The notes under the pieces are model-generated. The model did not search any database. It had not been told where the DNA came from and saw only the letters and a program-made list of their open reading frames with translations. DNA of 64,000 nt from Prunella strophiata (lineage: Eukaryota > Chordata > Aves > Passeriformes > Prunellidae), in assembly GCA_036583965.1 (NCBI GenBank), contig JAZBQD010000019.1, positions 23,377,085 through 23,441,084 of the forward strand, in the 5' to 3' direction. This document shows, one piece after another, positions 38,801 through 49,395 of this stretch (its first letter is position 1; each line of letters opens with the position of its first letter). The translations under genes were made by a program, and so were the position numbers.

Positions 38801-41800
38801 GAAGTTCCCTTTAAGTGCCAAAGTTGTTAATGTGATTCTTAGGCTTGCATAATTGTATCCCTGGATGTCTCAACGTATAGAAATAGGAACGGAAGAAAAC
38901 TGTTACCGTGCTGCTGTTTTAAAGAGTTGCTGCTCATATTTGGCTTGTTTGTGGACAAATGCTGATTGTCAATTTTTCCAGTCATTGCAGCTAGGAAAGG
39001 TTTATGTAGGAAATGGTTTTCTTTTGTCTAAAGATGCTAAAATTTCATCTTAACTAGCTCTCCAGAAGACAGGAGTTGTGCAGTTAGTCAGTTGTTCTGG
39101 CAGAAATACACTGAGAGTAAATTTCTGCAAATCTCATGGATTCAGCAATTGCAAGTGCTTTTTAAAAGATGTTTAAAATGGTCGTGAAAACTGGGGAGTG
39201 GTAGGAGTAGTCCGTTGGTGTGACTTTTGGTAAAACCTTTTTGTCAGTGCATTACAATCTTGTCCTGAATTCAGCTTCTCAAGTGTACTTAAGATTACTT
39301 TCCAATTAGACTGGTGACGTTCTACTGAACACAATAGCTCACTGCTGTAAAGCCTGTGTCATGCTGGCATCCCACATGCGTCAGAAGTGCACGCACTGAA
39401 GTCTTACTGACAAGTTGCTTACACTTCTGTGGAGCTTTAAAGCTTTTCTCAAATATTGTGCAAAATGCTGCAGAAACCTGTTCCTGGGGTTGAAGGGAGG
39501 TCTAGCCTTATAGATCTGTCCTCTGCCTCATGTGTTTCAGGGACAACCCTTAACAGATGTGTGACGTTTAACATTTTCTTTTCCTTGTGGTTACTCAGCA
39601 ATTCTCAGTGAAAGAATTTTACCTGAAGATCATTCCATGGCGCCTTTTCACCTTTAGAGTGTGTCCTGGCACAAAGGTGAGCCTCTTTCCCTGTACCTGT
39701 CACTGCACCTCCATGTTGTTAGCTTGTCATCCTTGTGAATCACAGTCTGTTTTTTCCTTTTGAAGAGAAGGGCTTTCACCCACAGAACAACATTGTGTGG
39801 CATAAATTTCAACTCTGCAATTCCCTCTCAGTGCCTAAGTTTTGCTAATATTTGTGACTAGGTGCCCCAGTCTTACCACTCTTTCCTGCCTTTTGTCCCA
39901 ATGCTAGGCAAAAATCTTGATTCCTTTGTATTTTTTTTGGTTATTTTTCACATAACCTTCCTAAAATGCTGTGATTGTGTCCATGGAAGGCCTCAGAATT
40001 GTGTGTGAAGATTAAAGCAGCCTCCTAAATGGAGTCTGGATGTTTGAAATAGTTTTCCTGTTAACTGCATACACGTGGGGGAGCAGAAAAATCTTAAAAG
40101 CACAGGTGGTGTTGCTCTGTCTACTGAATATACTGTGCCTTCTGCATGATGGGTTTACCCTTTCTTGCATCTTTTTGCTACTAGTTTTCATACCTTGGTC
40201 CTGATCCTGTGCACAAATTACTGACACTGGTGGTGGATGATGGAATCCAACCCCCTGTGGAGCTCAGCTGCAAGGAGAGGAACATCTTGGCAGCCACTTT
40301 CATTCGCTCTCTGCATAAAAACATAGGTAAAGGGACAGTGAGGTGGGTACAATAGTCAGGAAGTTAGCACTTGGGTCTCCTAGTTTCCCTGGGGAATAAA
40401 AATTGCTGGCACTGAATGACTTCTGATGAAAACTCTGGTTCCTGGAGGATCATGCTCTGTTCCTACTGGTGCTTCCAGTGAATGTACTTCATCACAGCAG
40501 CTGTTCCTTTTCAGCTTGGCTTCTCTGTCAGGCTCTTTGAAAGTGCACCTGTGAGTATGAATACCAGCAAGATTAATTGCAAAACTACCTTGAGAGTTCT
40601 GTCTCCAAACCTTGCTGTGGTAAATGCATTTTTGGGCTATAAAGCTGATCTGTGCAGTTAATCTTAGGAGTGCTCTGTAGATGTTTGAGGTGTTGACATC
40701 TCAGGCCTCACCCAAATTGTCACTCTCTTCTCAGGAGGCTCTGAGACCTTCCAGGACAAAGTGAACTTCTTCCAGCGAGAGCTCCGTCAGGTGCACATGA
40801 AGAGACCTCACTCGAAGGTCACGCTGAAGGTCAGCCGCCACTGCCTGCTGGAGTCGGTGAGTGAACGACTCATTTTACCTTAGCCCAGCCTTCCTCCATC
40901 CTTCTCATTCTGCTCAGTGCCTAAAGAAGTCCAGACTGGAATGTGCTAGGGCAGCTGTGCTAAAAATGGTTAGTCCCTCTGTTTCAAGGCAGATGCCAGC
41001 AGGCAGTTTTAGAAGGAGTTGTTAAACATAGGAAAGGACTGCTCAGGGAGGCTGTGGAGTCACCATCCCTGGAAGTGTTCAAGAAATGCCTGGATGTAGC
41101 ACTTAGTGCCATGGTCTAGTTGACAATGTAGGAACCAGTCAAAGGTTAGAACTGATGATCTTAGAGGTTTTTTTTCAACTTGAGTGATTCTGTGATTCTG
41201 TAAAAGGATTCATAGCCTGCAAAAGCAGGAAATCTACTGATTCCTCTGTCCCTACTTTACATTGGGACTCAAGGCCTGGAGAGAGACTATCTACCTGGGC
41301 TAGATATGGGAGCAGAACACAGAGCTCCTAAATCTTTATCTACTATTTTTCTGGCACAGAGCCATTCAGCAAATTCAGCAAGATCAGCTTTCAAGTAAGA
41401 TGTTCCTGAGCTGCATGCAACAAAACTCTTGCATCAACAAGCTACTAGTAGTGGTTCACAGTGATGATAAAATATTCTGTAGAGTCCCTTAGTAAAATCT
41501 TCACCATTTCTGACCTGAACTGTTGTGTTTCCAAAATAGAACTTAGGCTTTCATATAATACAGCTTTTAAGTGACATTCTAAATACTATGTATGCTGGGG
41601 AGCCAGTTATCCTGACTTATTGTTTCCACCTGTGTCTCACAACAGTAGTGTTGCAAAGATGGAAAAAAACATTTCTGAGGAAAACAGGAGTGGCTGGGAT
41701 TTCCCTTGATTTATGCTCAGTAAATCTGTGTTGCAGAATATTTTCTGCGTGTACCAGCTTGCAGTGTTTATGAGATTATATTTCAGTTAATAGCTTGGAC

Positions 41801-44800
41801 AAAATTAGTCAATTTCTAAACAGTATTTCCATGACTAGTTTTTCCTGTTATTTTGGAAACTCCTGCACTGTCTTGAGCATTGTTTCAGTGTAGTAAGACA
41901 AAATAAATCTAGTGCCATAATAATGATGATGATAATAATAATAAATATAAACTCTAGTGACCAAGGTTGATAGGCACAATGAATGTGTTTAGTCCAGAGG
42001 TGTGAGTAGCATGATGTGAGTAGCTCTAACCTATTTGAGGATAAACTAAGCCAAAACTAACTGTATGACTGAAGACTACCGTGTAGCTTCTAAAAATTTC
42101 TTTAATTGGAGTCCAGAATCAGGGCACAGGAAATTTTAGACACTTGGGGTATTTTATTACTGTTTTTGCATCGTGACTTGCTGTAAGTATGAACTCAGTA
42201 ATTCTCTTCAAGCTATTTTGTAGTGCTCTTTGAAACATTCCTATTTTAAATCTAATTCGTGGGCTGAAAGTGCTTTACAGAAATTGCTCCTTCCCACAGG
42301 CATTTTAATACTTCAAACAATACTTTACTGCAGCCTTGAGAGTGATATTTCTGTGCTAAGACCTCACACTGGATTTTAAGATGAGCTGTATTTTATGTGG
42401 GTAATGTCTCATAACAGAAAATGAGGAATTGGCTTCTGTGGCTTTGTCAGATAAGAATTAGACCTTAGGTGTTTCTAATTTTTACTTTTATACTTTCAAG
42501 TGCTAGGCTATTGGGATTTTGTGTTTGCCCATTCACGTGTACAGGACTGCATATTGGGTATGGGGTGCCAAGCAGCAATGGTTGTTGCTATTTTCTTCTT
42601 CTATTTTTCAGTCATTTAAAGCAACACGAAATTTTTCTGTTTCTGACTGGAGCAAAAACTTTGAAGTGATTTTTCAGGATGAAGAAGGTGAGTTATCCTG
42701 TGAATATATATGCAGAGGAAGCAAAAGGAATGATGGCGGAGTAGTTTTAGTTTGAAATTCTGTTTTCCTGTATTATGTCCATTCTTTTGTGGCTTTCCAG
42801 CCCTTTGATTTTCTCACAGATGTTAGTGAATTATCCTGCTGGTGCTATTCTATACCTACTTCACATAGGGACCTGAAGCCTTATGTAAATCCTGCCCCTC
42901 TGGCCCTAAAAAAGACCCAAACAAACAAAAAAACCAACTAGGACTAGGTTTGGGAGAAGAACCTATAGTTTTGTTGTCCCTGTTTACTGCCACATTGCTA
43001 CAGAGCTGCTCATTGCAATGAACTCTTGTCTTGGGTAATACTGAGCAGCATGCATGAAACTCTTGAAGTGATGACCCTGTTTGGATGACCAAGCTTGTTT
43101 TATTTTGTAGCTCTGGACTGGGGAGGTCCACGCAGAGAGTGGTTTGAGCTCATTTGTAAGGCATTATTTGATACCACCAATCAACTGTTTACCCGCTTTA
43201 GTGATAACAACCAGGCCTTGGTGAGTCTGTAGTTCCTATGCTGAATGCACAGAAATGTGACCATTGATGGTTAAACAATGCTGCTGTTGAGTGGTGTGCT
43301 ACCTTACTCTTCTTTAGATTGCCTTCATAGTCACTTCCAGTGCCTTTCTTAAAGCTTTGCTTAATGATCTTAACCTGTTGAAGTGTCAAAGAACTGGCTG
43401 CATGAGCAGTAAAGGGTGGCAAGGCAGCAGGGAAGGCTGAATTTTTGGGCAAGAGAAGGTGACATCAAAGTGTTTAGAGGTTTTGTTGGATCTGAATATT
43501 TCAGAATCCATTTCTGCTCTCATACAGCTTCTTTCCCATGCCTGTGAAACATTTCATGTTCTTCCTACACAGGCTTAGGCATTTTATTTCTATTGCTTGT
43601 CTTTGAGGACATTACACTAAAGCTCCTTGGCCAGCTTGAGAGATGTAGCGAGTTGAAATGGTCCCATATTTGCTGTTTGTGCTAGTCAGTCTGGTAGTTG
43701 AATATTTCATTTTGCTTCTTCTTTGCAGGTGCATCCAAACCCAGGGCGTCCCACAGTATTTACGACTCAAAGTCTATGAGTTTGCGGGGCGCCTGGTGGG
43801 AAAGTGTCTGTATGAATCATCTCTGGGAGGGGCTTACAAGCAGCTGGTTCGAGCTCGCTTCACTCGCTCCTTCCTGGCTCAGATCATAGGACTTCGTATG
43901 CATTACAAGGTAAAGCTTCCCAGCCCTGTCTGAAGCCTGTGTTGGTTTGGTGAATATTGGTGTAATAGCAGACCCAGAATTCTGGCTAACAATGTAAGGG
44001 TTTTTTTTTTTTTTTTTTTTTTGTTCTTCTCTCTATGTCCCTGCTTTCTTATTCTTTCACACAGTATTTTGAAACGGATGACCCAGAATTCTATAAATCC
44101 AAAGTGTGCTTCATACTGAACAATGATGTGAGTGAAATGGATCTGGTCTTTGCTGAAGAGAAGTATAGCAAAACAGGACAGCTGGAGAAGGTGAGGGAAG
44201 CAATTCCTGAAAGTGGGAAAGTTTAACCCTTACTTGCCTGCAGCAATGGGGATCGAGAACTCTGCTATGCCCCAGAAAATTGAGGTTACTCTGGGAAGTA
44301 ACTGCTTTCTTGGTTTTTTTTGTGAATGGGAGTTCAGGTTTGGGGAATGCTACTGGTCACACTCATGTCAAGTGTTCTGTTTTCAGGTGGTAGAACTAGT
44401 GGCAGGAGGGGCTCAAGTACCAGTGACCAATGAAAACAAAATCTTGTACCTAAATCTGCTTGCACAGTACAGGCTGGCGAATCAGGTTAGAGAGGAGGTG
44501 GATCACTTCCTGAAAGGTAACATGCTGCCTGCTCCCTGCTCCTCTCTGCCTTTATGTCCCAGGGCATACCACATGCTGCTCTTCTCTTCCAGGTCTTAAT
44601 GAATTAGTTCCTGAGAACCTCCTGGCTATTTTTGATGAGAATGAGCTTGAGGTAATTGCTGCCTCCCTAAGCAGCTCTACATTTACTTCCCCTTCTGTCT
44701 GACAAATTGAGTGCGATCTGGGAAAAAGCTAAAATGTTTCTTGTCTGAGCACTTTAAACATCTGCAGTTTGCACAGTAGCTGTTGCTTTGTTTCCTGGGC

Positions 44801-46348
44801 TCCTGACTTTCTGACTGCAGTCTCTTGCCTTTCAGCTGCTTATGTGTGGTACTGGAGATATCAGTGTCTGTGACTTCAAGGCACATGCTGTCGTGGTAGG
44901 AGGATCTTGGCACTTCCGTGAGAAGGTAAATGAAAGGGTTTCTCCTTCCTGCTTGTTGAAACCAGTTATTCCAAATACAGCAGAATTGGCTGGAATTTAG
45001 TTTTTCAGAAGGACAAACTAAAAAATTCAGGAGTCAGGTAGGACTGCACACATTATGATAAAATGTTTCCCTCCTAGAGAGATCCCTTCTCACTGACTAG
45101 AGCTGATGCTTAATCAGATACCAGCAAGTAAAAATTGTCATCATTGGTCTCTTTAAAAAAATCCAACACAGCTCTAATTAAGAACAGTTCAGCAGGGAGT
45201 CAGGAGGAGTTGGTGGGAATTACTGCTACTGAAGATGTACATGGTGATATACTTAGCTCTAAGAGATGCTTGAAAAACATGCTTGCAGCCCACATGTAGT
45301 GTTTGGAGTTCAGTGCTGTGGTACTACTGATGTAGTAGCCTAAATTTGTACCCCCTAATGGTTCTCATCCCCTTCTGCATTTCCCAGTGGGAGGGGTATG
45401 GGAATAGTAGCAGCTTTGTTTAGAAAAATAATGGAAGTTGCCAAAACACCCCAGATGAAAACAGATTGAAAATACAAGTTTCTATCTGTAAACACTGGGA
45501 TGGTTCTACTTGCCTGCAGAAGTACCAGATGATGTGAAAAACTAGAAAATTAACATAGTGCAAGAAGGAAGTGCACTTTCTGCATTGTAAACCTACCTCA
45601 TTGCCTATGCAGGTATATCTAAAAATAAAATCTCTGTGGGGAGAGCAGAAGCAGAAGAAGCCTTTCTGCTTTAAGGGAAAGGATTGGTGGGAGATAGTAG
45701 AGTGGGACATCTCTTAGCTGATTAAGAATATAATACTTGCCTCTATGTGTCACCCTGTTAAAACAAATCAAGTCTAACTGTTAATAGAACACTTGCTTGT
45801 GACAGCAATTGACTGATATTCTTGCAAGTTGCTGATACACTTGCTTGATTTCCTTGGCTGACCTCTCTTTACCTTTCCTGGTTTGTAACAGGTCATGAGG
45901 TGGTTTTGGACTGTGGTCTCCAGTTTCACACAGGAAGAGCTGGCCAGGCTTTTGCAGTTCACTACTGGTTCCTCCCAGCTGCCCCCAGGAGGGTTTGCTG
46001 CACTCTGTCCATCTTTCCAGATCATTGCAGCTCCAACTCACAGTACTTTGCCGACAGCCCACACTTGGCAAGTATCTTGGGGTGGTAGGACTGTCTTCCT
46101 TGTGCTTTTGGGAATGACACCAGCCAGTTGTGGTGGGCAAACAGTGTAATGTGTGTGATGCTTGTGTCAATCCATCTAAAGGCAGCTAATGGGGATGGTT
46201 CCCTCTCAGACCTAGAGTGAATGGAATTTTTCTTTTTTTTTACAGTTTTAACCAGCTGTGCCTCCCTACTTATGACTCCTATGAAGAAGTGCACAAGATG
46301 CTGCAGCTAGCTATCAGCGAGGGTTGTGAGGGATTTGGCATGCTGTGA
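32789..46348 (+). CDS. AREL1: AREL1, HECT-type E3 ubiquitin ligase (apoptosis-resistant E3 ligase 1)
   Basis: HECT E3 ligase reported to ubiquitinate IAP antagonists (SMAC, HTRA2, ARTS) and so restrain apoptosis. Coding exons: 32789-32804, 33458-33684, 35297-35534, 36530-36699, 36778-36958, 37657-37903, 39599-39676, 40185-40326, 40735-40856, 42612-42687, 43111-43220, 43729-43909, 44065-44190, 44387-44516, 44593-44651, 44836-44925, 45892-46067 and 46246-46348 (TGA 46346-46348). They total 2472 nt, or 823 residues. Order: N-terminal hydrophobic segment (GGITVSVVAFFFTIKFLFEL), filamin-type repeat at about 52-158 (VAFTVRRAGRYEITVKLGG), linker with SSQRRPSTA, and HECT domain at about 483-823 ending EGCEGFGML. 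Catalytic Cys790 is in HTCFNQLCLP. Two compensating one-base indels (exons 37657-37903 and 43729-43909) break the raw frame. One intron is GC-AG; the others are GT-AG. Confidence 0.97.
37657..37903 (+). CDS. AREL1: AREL1 exon with a one-base deletion
   Basis: Encodes ENEKNIVERNVSTSGVSIYF...SSQRRPSTAIEDEDEDSPSD...KVKKPKK; then the frame slips at ccaaaaaagtgtac (about 37874-37882). Adding one base restores VYCYVSPK at the donor CCTAAG|GTAGAT, which splices in phase to QFSVKEF at 39599. As written, the exon hits TAG at the splice site. The A6/G homopolymer context is typical of consensus error. Confidence 0.93.
41030..41215 (+). mobile_element. CR1 LINE 3'-end fragment
   Basis: Typical terminal sequence: ctgctcagggaggctgtgga, catccctggaagtgttcaag, and a close in gtgattctgtgattctgtaa, the CR1 terminal microsatellite. 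It lies in an AREL1 intron, sense orientation. Confidence 0.9.
41917..41946. repeat. (ATA/ATG)n microsatellite
   Basis: Trinucleotide run ataataatgatgatgataa and onward to aataaat, in an AREL1 intron. Simple repeat with no inferred role. Confidence 0.8.
43729..43909 (+). CDS. AREL1: AREL1 HECT exon with a one-base insertion
   Basis: Starts VHPNPGRP in phase with the preceding exon, then shifts; QYLRLKVYEFAGRLVGKCLY and the rest of the HECT N-lobe are in the next frame. Removing one C from the CCC at 43750-43752 joins them with the same residue count as the family. Flanking exon phases require 180 nt; the exon has 181. Confidence 0.93.
44001..44022. repeat. T22 homopolymer in an AREL1 intron
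   Basis: A run of about 22 T, 42 bases before the acceptor of exon 44065-44190. Possibly an extended pyrimidine tract or a retroposon tail in reverse; no element is visible. Confidence 0.8.
45892..46067 (+). CDS. AREL1: AREL1 penultimate coding exon with GC donor
   Basis: Encodes VMRWFWTVVSSFTQEELARL...TGSSQLPPGGFAAL...PTHSTLPTAHT plus the first two bases (TG) of the catalytic cysteine codon. The donor is GC (ACTTG|GCAAGT, GC at 46068-46069), matching the U2 consensus everywhere else. The next exon begins T TTT AAC CAG at 46246 after tttacag, giving C-F-N-Q. No GT donor keeps the frame here. Intron retention would replace the Cys with Trp and unrelated residues. Confidence 0.9.
46246..46348 (+). 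CDS. AREL1: AREL1 last coding exon
   Basis: Acceptor AG at 46244-46245 after a T-rich tract. Encodes FNQLCLPTYDSYEEVHKMLQ, then a short link ending EGCEGFGML and TGA at 46346-46348: the C-terminal HECT tail. The aromatic residue near the C-terminus (Phe) is the usual HECT feature needed for ubiquitin transfer. Confidence 0.95.
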
Positions 46349-49300
46349 TTTCCCCTTCCCAGGGGACCATTTAGCCTCTCAGCTCTTTGTGGCAAGACCC
46401 AAGTTCAATCCTCTGCTTGTTCTCCTTCTCTTCACTTGGGCAGTGGAGGCAGAGCAAAGACTCCATGTAAAGGAATTTGTCATCCAGAAGATGTCATGTG
46501 GCCTTTCTGTATCCCAAATATGTCATCAAGAGCTCATTTTTTCCCTTTTCCTCGTTCTCCCTTTGGTTCAATGTGAAAAAGCAAAAGGACTGGTGCATTT
46601 GTCAAGGAGATACCGCATTTGATTTCCACGCACCCTGTATACCCCTCCTTCTGTGAGAAGATGAAGTTCATAAGCAGAAGTTACACTGAGGTGCAGGAGA
46701 TCTGCTGAGCTGCCTTTACTGTAGCTCTCTAGGAGGAAGAGGGAAGACCAGCATGGAGCTTTGCTGGAAGCCTTGGCTCATGGGAAGTCTTAGTAACTTC
46801 CTTTACCCTGGCTCAACTCCCCCAGTGATGCTCCCTGATATCTCACTGATTTGTGAGGGGAATAGAGTTGTCCATCCTTTCAGCACCTGACCCAGAAGGG
46901 TTTCTGGTTCTGCTTCTCCATCTTGCTCTGGATGCTGTTGTTGGCTGTGCCACAGAGAAAAAAGGGCAGTATCCACTGGAGGGAGTAACCCAAAGAGGAA
47001 AACAATCTAATTGGAGCACAAGTGCTGGCCCTGACAGTGATCCTGTACTACCTCCGCCAGGGTCCGGCAGCAGAAGCGCCCTTCTCCAGCAGTGGCTGCT
47101 CATTAGCTTCTGCAAACTAACTGGAAGAGGAGTTTCTCCTCCATTGAATGTTTCTGACTAGTTGATGTTGCACAGGAAGCTATTCCATGCCCTTGCCTTC
47201 TTTTCCCTTCCTCAGGAGAGAGAGTATGGGCATGAGTGTGATCCCTCAATGCTGAGCACCAATGCCTATCCCACATTCACCTTCAGGGTATGTATGTTAT
47301 GTGCTAACAGTGACAGATCAAAAAGCAGCTACAGTGTGCACTGTGCTTGCATTTGTTGTTGGGATGATGGTACTGGACAGAACACGGTACCTCCACCCCA
47401 GCATCCCACAGGATCTTGGCTTCTACCTCTATCATGCAGCTGCCTGAGGCTTCTCTTTCTCTACTGCATTTCAGGCAGAGTGTCCAGGGAGTTGCTGGTG
47501 CCTGGAGAGCAGCTAGATTTCTGCCCTTCCAACCTTCTTACCATCTTTCTTCATCTTTCCTTTCCACATGTTCCATTCAGTGCTGTTAGCTTTCCAGCAC
47601 AAAATGTGAACTAGAATTCACTTAAGTGGTCACTCAACAGCTTGCACCTACCACTGTCTGGCTTGTGGGGAAAGGAGTGGATAGACCAGAATGAGAAGTA
47701 AGCTTATGATTGAGATCTGTTGTAGTTGGCAATCCATTCAGCCCTTCCCAGGGAAGTAAAGGGAAGAGGAATCTGGGAACCTTGATGAGTTCTTCAGTGA
47801 AGCAAAATTCAAGATCTTTGCTTTCTACAGACTACAAATAAGTCAAAGGCATGCAGAAGTTATAGTGGGAGAAATGCATTGCTACTACCTGCAATGTAAG
47901 CTTTCACTGGATTATGGAAATACTGGATTTCTTCCAGAATGGATTCTCAGACTGGCATCCCTGAGCTAATTTTAGAACACTGTATTGGATAAAATGTCAC
48001 ATCATCCTCTTCAGTCCCCTTCTGCTGTCCTCAGGCTGATCCGGTCAGACTTGAGCACAGTATGGATATTTTAAGTTAACTGTGTGAGTTTTTCAAATAT
48101 ACCTTAGTTGAATTGACTGGGAATTTGTGGGAAATATTCTACATCTATAAAATGTTTTTAAGGAAGCACCTTAGTCATTCTTGGGCTGTGTTACTTCTGT
48201 ACAGAAAAAAAAAAGCCATTTTGGTGCCAAAAAGCAGTCAGCTGAACATTGAGACTACTCAGGGGGATTTCTTTGCCTTGTGAATTCATTCCCTCACTGG
48301 CACCGAGGTGCTGCGAGGCTGCCAGCTTGATAGTTGCCACTGTTGTGCTCTGACAGATCACATTAGTAGTGGCTGTTCTCCCTTTTTTAGTGCAAGCTGC
48401 ATTCTGCAAGGTTCTGACCTTCTTTGGGTGGAGAGTATGGTACCATTTTATTTATACTGCAGGTGGCTTCCATGATCAGTAGAGTTACAGCTCCTGTGTT
48501 CACCCTGCCACTGCTTCAGTGCTTTCCCCAGGGACTGAAAGGAGGTGGTGGTGCTCAGCTTAATTCCAGTTTGTTGGGAGGCATGGCTTGGTGTTTTTTC
48601 CGTATTGTAGCCTCACCTGGTTGAGGATATTTTCAGTCCTGTAGCTGTGGGCCAGCTCTGACAGTGACATCTCCCTCAGGAATCTTCTCCCTTCTTCTCT
48701 TAAGCTGGCCTTTTTTTTATTCTGAGCATGCTGACCACTGAGTGGACTTCTACTGGAAAGAGCTCCTAAATGCTTCTCATTTTATTGCAGCCGGCACCCA
48801 ACACTTCCCAGCAGCTGTGAAGATGCCAAGGACTTCCTTCTTAACACAAGTGCAGTCAGAACTGGGATGGGTACTCTTAGTCAACTGAACCCATCCCCTC
48901 TGTTTGCACAGGCCCCTAGGCTGCCCCCATGTTCCCGAGTTCCACCACAATATTTCTAAGCTTACCTCTAGCTTTACACCCTTTCCCAGTACAGTCACTT
49001 TTAATGCTGCCCTTAGCGCTGCAATGGGGATGTGCTTTGGTCACCTATACTGTATGTTACTTCTGGCAGAGGCTCATCACTTCCCTTTTTTATTCCTTAT
49101 TTATTGCCACTTAATAGAGGCTCTTCTGTAGAAATCATTAGGATCCTGATACCATCTTAGACAGGTTCCGTGTTTCCTGAAGCTGCTTTGAGGTGCAGGG
49201 AGCCTGGCTTCAGCCTGCACCTGCAGGCCATGTTGCATGTTTATAGAAACCAGGAGCTGTGGATGATACAGGTCAAATCCTACTTCCCTCTGGTGAATTT

Positions 49301-49395
49301 CTGGCAGAGTTCAGCCAAAATTTGGAAGCCTGTGGTTGTAGTAGCTGATTTTGTAAATAGTTTGTATAATAAATAAAATATTTTAAAAATTATGT
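46349..49395 (+). other. AREL1: AREL1 3'UTR
   Basis: About 3 kb without conserved ORFs after the AREL1 stop, ending at a tandem poly(A) signal near 49370. The end is inferred from that signal only; shorter isoforms are possible. Confidence 0.65.
49368..49377 (+). terminator. AREL1: Overlapping poly(A) signals (AATAAATAAA)
   Basis: Two overlapping AATAAA hexamers at 49368-49373 and 49372-49377, followed by an A/T-rich stretch and a T/G-rich segment (tatgtcttctcag). Best candidate for the AREL1 mRNA 3' end. Confidence 0.7.
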
